Shown piece by piece: positions 33,982 through 42,809 of a DNA stretch of 64,000 bases (position 1 is its first letter; every line of letters starts with the position of its first letter). Below the pieces are notes generated by a model, which had not been told where the DNA came from, made no database searches, and saw only the letters and a program-made list of their open reading frames with translations. Position numbers and translations under genes: made by a program. Origin of the DNA: a virus; IMG/VR virus record IMGVR_UViG_3300017763_000002, positions 62,001 to 126,000 of that record; one strand, 5' to 3'.

Positions 33982-35363
33982 TTAATCTTGTAATATTCGA
34001 TTTGGATGGAGTGCTTATAGACTCTAGGGAACTCCACTTTAAATCCTTCAACGAAGCACTTCTTAATATTTGCCCTGATTACGCTATAGCTAAAGACGAA
34101 CACCTTTCTACTTATGATGGTCTACCCACCAAAAGAAAGCTAGCGTTATTAACAGAAAACAAAGGGTTGCCAAGTTCTAAATACAATGATATCTGGCAAG
34201 AAAAACAGAAAATTACATTAAAATTAATGAACGAGTATACTAAAGATGATAAATTGTACGAAATACTTTCCGAACTTAAAGAAATGAATCTTAAAATAGG
34301 TTTAGCCTCTAATTCCATAAGGCAAACTATACTATCAGCCATGCACAATAAAGGCGTTTTGCATTTCTTTGATTATATTTACAGTAATGAAGATGTTATA
34401 AGACCAAAACCAAACCCAGAAATGTATTATAAAATAATGATTCAAAGCGGCATACCTTCTAGTGAAACTTTAATATTAGAGGATTCCAATACAGGTAGGC
34501 GAGCTGTTTATAATTCTGGAGCACATCTAGGCGCAATTAAAGATCCCGACGATTTAACAAAAGACAAAGTTATGAGCTATATACAAACAATAAAACAAAA
34601 AACCAACGCAAAAACAAAATGGGAAGGGGGAGATATGAACGTATTAATCCCTATGGCTGGAGCAGGAAGCAGGTTCGAACAAGCGGGGTATTCTTTTCCT
34701 AAGCCGCTGATTGACGTCAAAGGTCACCCAATGATTAAGATCGTAGTGGACAGTTTAAATATTAACGCTAATTATATATTCATTGTGCAAAAATCACATT
34801 ATGAAAAATATGCATTAAAACATACATTAAACTTGATAGCTCCTAATTGCAAAATCATTCAAGTAGACGGTCTCACAGAAGGAGCAGCATGCACAACTCT
34901 ACTCGCAAAAGAATTAATAAATAATAATAAACCATTATTAATTGCAAACTCAGATCAATATCTAGACTGGGACAGCAATCAATTTATGTATTCAGTTACT
35001 GCAGATAATGTAGATGGAGGCATACTCACCTTTCCCTCCACCCACCCAAAGTGGAGTTATGCAAAATTAGCACCTGATGGATTTGTCAAAGAAGTTGCAG
35101 AGAAAAAACCCATTAGCGAACATGCTACCGTAGGAGTTTATTTTTTCAGAAAAGGCGAGGATTATGTTTCAGGAGCAGAACAAATGATAAGTAAAAATAT
35201 TAGAACTAACAACGAGTTCTATGTTTGCCCTGTATATAATCAGTGTATTAATAATAATAAGAAATATAAAATCTTCAATATAACAGAAGATAGCATGTGG
35301 GGTTTAGGTACTCCTGAAGATTTAGAATTCTTTATTAAAAACAATGAAACTTATAGCTCATAG
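33978..35363 (+). CDS. HAD phosphatase fused to sugar nucleotidyltransferase
   Basis: 461 aa, bifunctional. Residues 1-210 are a HAD hydrolase: motif I DLDGVLIDS, motif II LASNS, motif III/IV K-P-NPEMY and LILEDSNTGRRA. Residues 220-455 are an NTP_transferase: MNVLIPMAGAGSRFEQAGYSFPKPLIDVKGHPMI (signature GxGxRF and PKPL), with LLIANSDQYLDW (donor Asp) and TVGVYFFRKGEDY. Expected to make a nucleotide-activated sugar from a sugar phosphate, with the HAD module handling a phosphate step. The second domain starts at an internal ATG (34635) that follows GGGGGAG, so a separate short product is possible. Confidence 0.8.
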   Translation: MINLVIFDLDGVLIDSRELHFKSFNEALLNICPDYAIAKDEHLSTYDGLPTKRKLALLTENKGLPSSKYNDIWQEKQKITLKLMNEYTKDDKLYEILSELKEMNLKIGLASNSIRQTILSAMHNKGVLHFFDYIYSNEDVIRPKPNPEMYYKIMIQSGIPSSETLILEDSNTGRRAVYNSGAHLGAIKDPDDLTKDKVMSYIQTIKQKTNAKTKWEGGDMNVLIPMAGAGSRFEQAGYSFPKPLIDVKGHPMIKIVVDSLNINANYIFIVQKSHYEKYALKHTLNLIAPNCKIIQVDGLTEGAACTTLLAKELINNNKPLLIANSDQYLDWDSNQFMYSVTADNVDGGILTFPSTHPKWSYAKLAPDGFVKEVAEKKPISEHATVGVYFFRKGEDYVSGAEQMISKNIRTNNEFYVCPVYNQCINNNKKYKIFNITEDSMWGLGTPEDLEFFIKNNETYSS

Positions 35364-35766
35364 AGGAAACACTAATGGAAGAAACAGAAGAGAAGAAAAC
35401 AAGCCCGACTACATCAAGAAAGCCTTAGCCCAAGGCTTTGACGTTGAAGTTGACGTTTGGTTAATGGACGGCATTTATTTCGGGCATGATGAGCCTCAGT
35501 ATGAATGTGATATGGATTTTTTATTAAATAATCATGAAAAGCTTTGGATACATTGTAAAAACTTATCAGCATTAAATAGCCTCTCAGACTTCTTTAATCT
35601 AAATGTATTCTGGCACGAAGAAGACAAGTTTACCTTAACATCTCAAGGTTTCATATGGACTTACCCTCACAACACAATATGTTCAAAATCTGTCATTGTT
35701 TGCAGTGACTCAAAATATTCAAAATACCAAGACTGTTACGGAGTGTGTTCCGATTTTCTAAGATGA
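35344..35766 (+). CDS. Short glycerophosphodiester phosphodiesterase-like protein
   Basis: 140 aa, about half a normal GDPD. Catalytic positions readable: IAHRGN (His/Arg), REENKPDYIKKAL, FDVEVDVW (Glu, Asp) and YFGHDEP (His/Asp). The C-terminal half of the TIM barrel is absent, so activity is uncertain. It may act on phosphodiester-linked glycans or have a structural role. Start lies within the end of the nucleotidyltransferase gene. Confidence 0.6.
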   Translation: MKLIAHRGNTNGRNRREENKPDYIKKALAQGFDVEVDVWLMDGIYFGHDEPQYECDMDFLLNNHEKLWIHCKNLSALNSLSDFFNLNVFWHEEDKFTLTSQGFIWTYPHNTICSKSVIVCSDSKYSKYQDCYGVCSDFLR

Positions 35767-36626
35767 ACTACAAAATTTGGTATAAAAGATTCTTAGAGAA
35801 TATGTTAGAGAGATATCAAGCTCTCGAAAAAAGCGTTTCAATTCTAATACAAGGCCCGCTTCACGAAAGAATGAGGGAATCTATACCACTCTATTTAGAT
35901 ATAGTCAAAAACCATCAACACTTTCAGCCAAAACTCAAAAACAATCCCTACTCAAAAGATTCCTTCTTAGGTAATTTAGTAATATCTTACTGGGATAATG
36001 ATGACGAAAGTATAATCAATGATTATAAATCTAATCAAGATATTTTTTTATTAAAAAACAGTCAAAAAGAAGTCAACGAACACTTGTACAAAAAAACAGG
36101 TAGGGGTAGCGCTCCATGGGTTTATCAAAATCATTCCAGCTATTACGGAACAAAATCTTGCACAGGACATCTTTGTATAAAAGTAAGAAGTGATGAGTTT
36201 TATCCTAGCTTAGAAAGCTTTTATGTAGATATAAAAAATGAAAACGAAAAACCCGGAGAAGTCGGAAAGTATACAACTTGTGATATTTTTTTTAGAAAAG
36301 ATTCTGTTGAAAAATTTCACCCGTCTGACCATATTATTGGAGGGCCAACTTATTTACTTAAATCAGGTTTCCAGACTTCTCTTTATAGGTGTAAACAAAA
36401 GATACCCGAATACATTAAGTTTCCAGAACAATTAATATGCAGAAGTTTTTTAGAGTCAAGAAATGTAGATGTAAAGGATTATAGATCAGCAGAAATAATG
36501 AAGAAATATTTTAAAATATACCCAATAAAAAATATGCCAAATAGTATCTGGACTTGTAGTTACAGAAATTATGCACCGCTAAAAGGCACAGAGCCTGGAT
36601 GGCTGCACGATATTAATCAAATATAG
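35763..36626 (+). CDS. WavE-like glycosyltransferase
   Basis: 287 aa from ATG 35763 (ATGA overlap with previous stop). SVSILIQGPLHERMRESIPLY is the opening of WavE-type LPS core transferases. LCIKVRSDEFYPSLESF (RSDE, DXD-like) and IIGGPTYLLKSGF follow. Probably adds a sugar to a polysaccharide. Last gene of the first half of the sugar cluster, with 61 bp before nrdA. Confidence 0.6.
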   Translation: MNYKIWYKRFLENMLERYQALEKSVSILIQGPLHERMRESIPLYLDIVKNHQHFQPKLKNNPYSKDSFLGNLVISYWDNDDESIINDYKSNQDIFLLKNSQKEVNEHLYKKTGRGSAPWVYQNHSSYYGTKSCTGHLCIKVRSDEFYPSLESFYVDIKNENEKPGEVGKYTTCDIFFRKDSVEKFHPSDHIIGGPTYLLKSGFQTSLYRCKQKIPEYIKFPEQLICRSFLESRNVDVKDYRSAEIMKKYFKIYPIKNMPNSIWTCSYRNYAPLKGTEPGWLHDINQI

Positions 36627-36650
36627 TTATTAACATTGCGAATTATTATC

Positions 36651-36679
36651 TTGATCTAATGCCTAAAATTTAGTAAAAT
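36651..36679 (+). promoter_or_regulatory. Sigma70-type promoter of nrdA
   Basis: TTGATC (36651-36656), 17-bp spacer, TAAAAT (36674-36679); -10 ends 8 nt before the ATG at 36688. Confidence 0.75.
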
Positions 36680-36687
36680 TAAAGAAC

Positions 36688-39123
36688 ATGCAAGTAAAAA
36701 AAAGAAACGGACGATTAGAAGATTTTAATGTAGAAAAGATAAACCTGTGCGCAGAAAGAGCCTGCGAAGGAATCGAAGATGTATCGGCAAGTGAAATACT
36801 GCTCGATGCACAATTACAAATATTTAACAAAATTACTACAGCAGAAATAGACCAGGCTTTAATTTTTTCAGCAAGAGATAAAATTTACAAAGAGCCAAAT
36901 TATTCTTACGCAGCAGCAAAACTACTACTCAATTGCTTGTATAAAGAAGTTTTCAAAGAGGGTGCAGACTCAGATATCTTAGGCCTTCAATACAAAAAAA
37001 GCTTCGTACAAAATATTAAATTTTTAGTAAAAAGCCAAAGGCTTAGCAAAGAAATGCTAGACTTTGATTTGAAAATGCTTTCTGAAGCTTTGGTTATATC
37101 TAGAGATAATAATTTTAAATATCTAGGCATTAAAACTTTACATGATAGGTATTTTATTAGAGATGAAAACAAAATAATGGAATCCCCCCAAGGCTTTTGG
37201 ATGAGAGTTGCTATGGGAATTTCTATAAACGAAAAAAATAAAAATGAAAAAGCTATAGAATTTTATAACTTAATGTCACAATTTCTATACACTCCATCAA
37301 CACCCACGCTATTTAATAGTGGCTCAGTAAGATCTCAATTAAGTTCTTGTTACCTTAACACTTTTGACGATAGCATAGATGGTATATTTGATGGGGCTTG
37401 GCAAGAAGCTAGAAAATCAAAGTATGCTGGAGGTCTTGGGTTAGATGTTACTCCATTCAGATCTACTGGATCACACATCAAAGGAACAAATGGAATCTCT
37501 AGCGGTCTAGTCCCTTGGTTAAAAATTTATAATGATTTATTAGTTGCAGTAAACCAAGGAGGAAAAAGACCTGGAGCAGGGTGTGCGTATTTAGAACCTT
37601 GGCACTTAGACTTTGAAGATTTCTTGAATCTAAGAAGAAATACTGGAGACGAAAGACTACGCTGTCACGATATGAATACTGCATCTTGGATACCCGATGA
37701 ATTCATGAGGAGAGTTAAAAACGATGACGTTTGGTATTTCTTCGACCCTAAAGAGTCTGGCCTGCATGATTGTTTTGGTGAAGAGTTTGATAATAAATAT
37801 AATGATCTTTGTGATAAAGCAGAAGATGGTTTAGTTAAAAATTATAGAACAACTACCGCAAAAGAATTGTGGAAAAAAATGCTAAAAGTTTTGTTCGAAA
37901 CCTCCCATCCATGGAATACATTTAAAGACCCTTGTAATATTAGATATACAAATCAACACCAAGGGGTCGTCCATAGCTCAAACTTATGCACAGAAATAAC
38001 GCTTCACACCAAAGCTTCAACTTACGATAAAGGAGAAAAACAAGATACAGGAGAAACTGCAGTCTGCAACCTCGGGTCTATTAATCTAGTAAACCACATC
38101 AGAGAAATGATAAACTCAGAAGGATCTCCCACATTCAGCATTAACTGGACCCAATTTGCCGAGACAACAAAAACAGCAATTAGAATGTTAGATAATGTAA
38201 TAGATTTGAATTTCTATCCCACAAAAGAATCTGAAAAATCCAACATACAACACCGACCAATAGGCTTAGGCATGATGGGTCTTCATGATATACTTCACAT
38301 ACTCAATATACGCATAGACTCTAAAGAGGCCGTAGATTTCAGTGATAAATTATTTGAGTCTTATAGCAGACATGCAATTTCTGCCAGCTGTGACTTAGCT
38401 TCAGAACGCGGAGCGTACAATACTTACTCTGGATCACTCTGGGATCAAAACGTCTTTCCTATTGATAGCTATAACCAATTAATGCAGTATAGAAAAAAAG
38501 ATCAAGTAGAAGAAAATGAAAATGCCTGGGAAGAAGTAAGGAATAATGTTAAAAAATATGGAATGAGAAACTCAAACGTTATGGCAATAGCTCCTACAGC
38601 AACTATTGGCTATATTAACGGAGTAGAGCAAAGCATTGAACCTAACTTCTCAACTCTATTTGTATACGAAAACAAATCTGGAAACTTTTATATAATCAAT
38701 CAATACTTTGTTTCAGATATGAAAAAATTAAATCTGTGGAACCAAGACATGGCTGACTTAGTAAAAAGCGTAGACGGAGACCTTTCAATGTTAAACGGAG
38801 AAATACCTCAAGATATCAAAGATAAATATAAAACAGTTTTTGACAGGGATATGTTCTCCTTAATAGAATCTAATGCAGCAAGACAGAAGTGGATGGATCA
38901 ATCAATTAGCTTTAATTTATACAACAAAGAAACTTCTTTAAAATACCTTAATGATATATATATGGAATGCTGGGAAAAAGGACTTAAGACAACTTATTAC
39001 TTAAGAAATAGAGCAGCCACAAAAGTAGAAAAATCTACAGAAGAATCCAAGAAAGAAGAAAAGATTGAATCTTGCAGCATAGAAGCTATGAAAAATGGTG
39101 AAGCTTGCGAAAGCTGTCAATAA
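36688..39123 (+). CDS. nrdA: Ribonucleotide reductase large subunit
   Basis: 811 aa R1 protein. An N-terminal ATP-cone-like segment (KRNGRLEDFNVEKINLCAERA) covers about 1-85. The barrel shows the active-site Cys in LSSCYLN, SNLCTEITL (Asn, Cys, Glu triad), the partner Cys in VCNLGS and the YY radical-transfer pair in KTTYYLRNRAA. The C-terminal CESCQ is the swinging dithiol that thioredoxin reduces. With NrdB (8270) it makes dNDPs for phage DNA. It has its own promoter and is followed by a further promoter. Confidence 0.95.
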   Translation: MQVKKRNGRLEDFNVEKINLCAERACEGIEDVSASEILLDAQLQIFNKITTAEIDQALIFSARDKIYKEPNYSYAAAKLLLNCLYKEVFKEGADSDILGLQYKKSFVQNIKFLVKSQRLSKEMLDFDLKMLSEALVISRDNNFKYLGIKTLHDRYFIRDENKIMESPQGFWMRVAMGISINEKNKNEKAIEFYNLMSQFLYTPSTPTLFNSGSVRSQLSSCYLNTFDDSIDGIFDGAWQEARKSKYAGGLGLDVTPFRSTGSHIKGTNGISSGLVPWLKIYNDLLVAVNQGGKRPGAGCAYLEPWHLDFEDFLNLRRNTGDERLRCHDMNTASWIPDEFMRRVKNDDVWYFFDPKESGLHDCFGEEFDNKYNDLCDKAEDGLVKNYRTTTAKELWKKMLKVLFETSHPWNTFKDPCNIRYTNQHQGVVHSSNLCTEITLHTKASTYDKGEKQDTGETAVCNLGSINLVNHIREMINSEGSPTFSINWTQFAETTKTAIRMLDNVIDLNFYPTKESEKSNIQHRPIGLGMMGLHDILHILNIRIDSKEAVDFSDKLFESYSRHAISASCDLASERGAYNTYSGSLWDQNVFPIDSYNQLMQYRKKDQVEENENAWEEVRNNVKKYGMRNSNVMAIAPTATIGYINGVEQSIEPNFSTLFVYENKSGNFYIINQYFVSDMKKLNLWNQDMADLVKSVDGDLSMLNGEIPQDIKDKYKTVFDRDMFSLIESNAARQKWMDQSISFNLYNKETSLKYLNDIYMECWEKGLKTTYYLRNRAATKVEKSTEESKKEEKIESCSIEAMKNGEACESCQ

Positions 39124-39127
39124 ATGC

Positions 39128-39156
39128 TTGACATTAATTTTATTATAGTATATAAT
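39128..39156 (+). promoter_or_regulatory. Consensus sigma70 promoter of the 39173 operon
   Basis: TTGACA (39128-39133), 17-bp spacer, TATAAT (39151-39156): an exact consensus match. The ATG is 17 nt downstream, so the leader is about 10 nt. Confidence 0.9.
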
Positions 39157-39172
39157 TTATAGCTAATAAACT

Positions 39173-39709
39173 ATGAATCTAAGTCTATATAAACCAAACA
39201 GTAAGAATACTGGGTGCGCTTTTAATTTTAGTATTGGTCAAGGATCTAAAAACCTTCCTGCACTTTATGTCAGCGCTATTCAGCAGCATAGCTGGGACTC
39301 TAAAACCAAAAAAGGTAGTTTCTCAGAGAGTAAAGAAGATCCTAATAAAAACATCAATGTTAAGTTCAATGAGTGGGAGGTAGGATCAATGATTTCTGCC
39401 TTTAACAATCGTCACGAATACTCAGCGTATCATACTTTTGATGAAAATTCTACAACAATCAAACTAACCCCTTGGGATAAAGTAACCAAGTCTGGGGATA
39501 AAAGCATTACTCTTCCAGCTTTTGGAGTAGTATTTACCAGAAACGGCAATCAACAATTTAGACTACCATTAGAGCCCGGAGAAGTAGAAGCTCTTAAAAT
39601 ATTTTTTAAAAAATATCTCGAAGAATACATATTAGCAACTCGACAGAATTATAAACAAAACAATACAAAAACAAAAAGCGTTACAGACTCAGATGAAGCG
39701 CCTTTTTGA
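39173..39709 (+). CDS. Putative ssDNA-binding protein with SSB-like acidic tip
   Basis: 178 aa. The body is a beta-rich domain (GCAFNFSIGQG, LYVSAIQQHSWDSKTKKGSF, IKLTPWDK, PAFGVVFTRNGNQQFRLPLEPGEVEALKIFF) resembling uncharacterised proteins in marine phage genomes. The end is a disordered Lys/Asn linker and the acidic tip SDEAPF, like the DDDIPF/EVPF tip of SSB. That suggests an ssDNA-associated partner of the replisome or of a DNA-repair protein; it is an inference. Under the strongest promoter in the window. A Whirly or PC4-like fold is possible. Confidence 0.55.
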   Translation: MNLSLYKPNSKNTGCAFNFSIGQGSKNLPALYVSAIQQHSWDSKTKKGSFSESKEDPNKNINVKFNEWEVGSMISAFNNRHEYSAYHTFDENSTTIKLTPWDKVTKSGDKSITLPAFGVVFTRNGNQQFRLPLEPGEVEALKIFFKKYLEEYILATRQNYKQNNTKTKSVTDSDEAPF

Positions 39710-41655
39710 TGAATAAAAAAAAGATACTATTTCATAGTAATTCATCTAAAGCTTTAACTGGTTTTGGAAAAAACGCTAGAAACATATTATCTTATCTATA
39801 CTTAACAGAAAAATATGATATTGTAGAAATATCCAACGGCATACAAGAGAACGATCCAAAGTTAAATCTTATGCCGTGGAAGTGTTTAGGTGGGATTCCC
39901 TCTGACCCAGATTCAATAAATAGAATCAAGACTGATAGTAGTTTTAAATCTAAAGCGCTTTATGGTGGATTAAGAATAAAAGAAATAATAGAAGAAGAAA
40001 AACCTGATGTTTACATTGGTTCGGAAGATATATGGGCTTTTTCAGACTGGTGGAATAGTAGGTGGTGGAAAAAAATAAACACTATTCTCTGGACTACCAT
40101 TGACTCTGTGCCAATTCTACCTGCAGCTATAGATGGTTACGAAAATTCAACTCATTTTTTTACTTGGTCTAAGTTTGCAGCAAAAGAAATGGTTAATTCT
40201 GGATGCGCAGAAGTATCACACCTTCACGGGCCAGTAGACTGTAAAAATTTTTATAAATTAAATAAAGACAAAAAAAATAAAATAAGAGAATCTTTCAATA
40301 TAAGTAGCGATACTTTTATTATCGGGTTTGTTTTTAGAAACCAATTACGCAAAACTGTACCAAACTTACTAGACGGCTTTAAAAAGTTTAAAGAAAAATC
40401 TCAATCAAACGCTAAACTCTTATTACATACTAATTGGCAAGAAGGTTGGGATATACCAAAACTACTAAAAGAAAAAGGTATAGCTAACAACGAAATATTA
40501 ACAACTTATTATTGCAAAAAATGCAAAAAATATGAAATAAAACCTTTTGCGTCAGATGAAAAATCTAAAGGTGAAAACTTAACCTGCCCCTTTTGCTTTT
40601 CAAAAAAATCTCAAAACACAATAAGTATTGATGCTGGTCTATCAGAGTCTCAGTTAAATGAGATATATAATGTAATGGATGTATATTGCCACCCTTTTAC
40701 CAGTGGTGGGCAAGAAATACCTATACAAGAAGCTAAGCTTTGCGGCTTGATTACCTTAGTTACAAATTACAGTTGTGGAGAAGACTGTGCGCACAAAGAT
40801 TCTGGAGGCATACCTTTAAAATGGAATGAATATCGGGAGCCAGGAACCCAGTTCATCAAGGCTAGCACCTGCCCAAATAGTATCTGCAGTAGCTTACTCA
40901 AGGTATATGTAATGAGTGAAGAAGAAAAAAATAAAATGTCAGAACAAGCAATTAATTTTGTATTAAAAAACTATTCCATCGAAAATACTTGCAATAAACT
41001 AATGAGCTTTATAGATGAATATAAAAAAGTCGATTGGGATTTTAAAATATCTAAACTTAAACCTGATATATCCTACGCAATGCCCACTAAATGTAGCGAC
41101 AAAGACTTTATATTAAATATATACAGCAACATGCTCAAGATGGAAATTAGTGAAAAAAATAAAATATATAAATTTTTACTAGAAAAATTAAAATCTGGTA
41201 CAAAACGAGAGCAACTCTTCCAAGCTCTCAAAAAAACCGCAACACAAGAATTAGAACAGCTTTCAAAAACAAACAAAAGCCTTGAAGAAGTATTGTTAGA
41301 AGATAAAGAAAGTAAAAAAATAGCTATCGTCTTACCGAAAAGTATTGGAGATGTTTTCCTATCTACATCTTTATTTCCAGAGATAAGAAAAAATTATCCA
41401 GACTACAAAATATATTATGTAACCAACCCAGAATTTTTTAGCATACTAGAAGGCAACCCATATATACATAAAGTATTACCCTATACCTATCAATTTTTAG
41501 ATTCTCTGTATCTCGAAGGATTCTCTAATCGTACAGACAGAAAGGATCATGATGGCTTCTTTGACATATCAATCCTACTCAATACACACACACAAAGAAT
41601 ACCTAATTATACCAGAAACGGAATTGATAAAATAGGGATAGAATTATGCACTTAA
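39709..41655 (+). CDS. GT4 glycosyltransferase with zinc-ribbon insertion, fused to N-half of a GT9
   Basis: 648 aa from ATG 39709 (TGATG overlap). Residues 1-430 form a GT4: ILFHSNSSKALTGFGKNAR, IGFVFRNQLRKTVPNLLDGF and the acceptor E in TSGGQEIPIQEAKLCG. Between the sugar-nucleotide strand and the E-motif lies a Cys4 element (YYCKKCKK, then CPFCF), a zinc ribbon inserted in the GT fold. Residues 525-648 read as the N-terminal half of a GT9 (IAIVLPKSIGDVFLSTSLFPEIRKNYP) and stop at the split. The following ORF supplies the other half. Confidence 0.7.
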   Translation: MNKKKILFHSNSSKALTGFGKNARNILSYLYLTEKYDIVEISNGIQENDPKLNLMPWKCLGGIPSDPDSINRIKTDSSFKSKALYGGLRIKEIIEEEKPDVYIGSEDIWAFSDWWNSRWWKKINTILWTTIDSVPILPAAIDGYENSTHFFTWSKFAAKEMVNSGCAEVSHLHGPVDCKNFYKLNKDKKNKIRESFNISSDTFIIGFVFRNQLRKTVPNLLDGFKKFKEKSQSNAKLLLHTNWQEGWDIPKLLKEKGIANNEILTTYYCKKCKKYEIKPFASDEKSKGENLTCPFCFSKKSQNTISIDAGLSESQLNEIYNVMDVYCHPFTSGGQEIPIQEAKLCGLITLVTNYSCGEDCAHKDSGGIPLKWNEYREPGTQFIKASTCPNSICSSLLKVYVMSEEEKNKMSEQAINFVLKNYSIENTCNKLMSFIDEYKKVDWDFKISKLKPDISYAMPTKCSDKDFILNIYSNMLKMEISEKNKIYKFLLEKLKSGTKREQLFQALKKTATQELEQLSKTNKSLEEVLLEDKESKKIAIVLPKSIGDVFLSTSLFPEIRKNYPDYKIYYVTNPEFFSILEGNPYIHKVLPYTYQFLDSLYLEGFSNRTDRKDHDGFFDISILLNTHTQRIPNYTRNGIDKIGIELCT

Positions 41656-42809
41656 TAGAAAATTACGCGTTAAATGCAGGGGTAAAAATAGATCGACCTT
41701 TTATCGATCCTTCTTTCTTTCCAGTGCCCTCAGATAATTATATTACTATACATTGCTCTTCAGGAATGCAGTCTAAAAACTTTGATTATTATGAAGACGT
41801 AGTAAGATTAATAAAACCATATTTAGACGACAAAGGTATAGATATTTTTCAAATAGGTTTAGAAGGGGAGCCTATCATTAACAATGCAAACACTTTATTA
41901 GGACAAACAAACATCAGGCAAGCGGCATATGTAATCAAGAACTCAAAGCTTCATTTAGGAAACGATTCTTTTGCATGTCATTTTGCTAGCCACTTTGATA
42001 TACCCATTGTAGCACTATATGGTCCAGCAGTCAAAGAGACCTGTAAACCTTATTGGGGAGACAAGTCTAAGCACATACTACTTGAGCCAGAACTAAAAGG
42101 GTTTAAGCCGTCTTATAGCGCACAAGAAAGAACGAAAAGAGTAAACACTATATGCACTTTCAAAATCGCTTCCGCAGTATTAGACTTACTTCACATTAAA
42201 CACAATATAAACAATAAACAAATTTTCATTGGAGATAGTTATCATTTACCAACAATTGATGTAGTACCAAACTTCGATCGTTCTAATAAAAAAGAGCTAG
42301 ACGAAATTAACGGCATTAATATAAGGCTCGATTATGAAGAAGACAATTCATATATAGAACAATGGTTATCATCCAATCCTGTAAATATTTATATTAATTC
42401 TCATAAACAATTAGATTATATTAAAAAATACATTGATAATATAAAACAAATCCATGTTACGCTAGACTTAAATTCAATTGACTCCCTAGCAGCAGAGGTC
42501 TACTCCCTCAACAAACCATGCTTCTTTTATAGCAAAAATAATAAAGACCTCTCAAAGGTTAGAATTAAATTTTTTGATGTAGATGTTATGGCTCTAGACT
42601 CTAAACAAGAAAATTACCTTGACATTTCTAAAGAAATATGCGATAATTACTTTCAATCATCACTTAAACTATATTCAAATAATAAAATATATCCATGCAA
42701 AGCATATCTAAATATCGACAAAAGCCCCAGCGACAAACAAAAATGCTTAAGTACAGATGACTTTTATACAGAACTAGTATTCTTTAAAATTTATAAAACA
42801 AATGACTAA
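41646..42809 (+). CDS. GT9 C-terminal half plus unknown domain
   Basis: 387 aa. Residues 1-190 are the missing C-terminal half of a GT9 transferase: YITIHCSSGMQSKNFDYY, IDIFQIGLEGEP, then LHLGNDSFACHFASHFDIPIVALYGP (the D-S-xxxHxA signature). Residues 190-387 are unrecognised and may be a second nucleotide-sugar domain. The ATG overlaps the preceding stop (ATGCACTTAA), offset by -1, so either reinitiation or frameshifting could join the halves. A chain reading across the junction is natural GT9 sequence. Confidence 0.65.
   Translation: MHLIENYALNAGVKIDRPFIDPSFFPVPSDNYITIHCSSGMQSKNFDYYEDVVRLIKPYLDDKGIDIFQIGLEGEPIINNANTLLGQTNIRQAAYVIKNSKLHLGNDSFACHFASHFDIPIVALYGPAVKETCKPYWGDKSKHILLEPELKGFKPSYSAQERTKRVNTICTFKIASAVLDLLHIKHNINNKQIFIGDSYHLPTIDVVPNFDRSNKKELDEINGINIRLDYEEDNSYIEQWLSSNPVNIYINSHKQLDYIKKYIDNIKQIHVTLDLNSIDSLAAEVYSLNKPCFFYSKNNKDLSKVRIKFFDVDVMALDSKQENYLDISKEICDNYFQSSLKLYSNNKIYPCKAYLNIDKSPSDKQKCLSTDDFYTELVFFKIYKTND

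Noticed and set aside
34626-34637. Separate nucleotidyltransferase gene starting at 34635
   Set aside because: The frame is open through from the HAD domain without a stop, so it is listed as one fusion with a possible internal start.
41640-41660. Programmed -1 frameshift site
   Set aside because: No slippery heptamer of the XXXYYYZ type and no following hairpin seen. Reinitiation or a split gene is simpler, although a joined product is not excluded.
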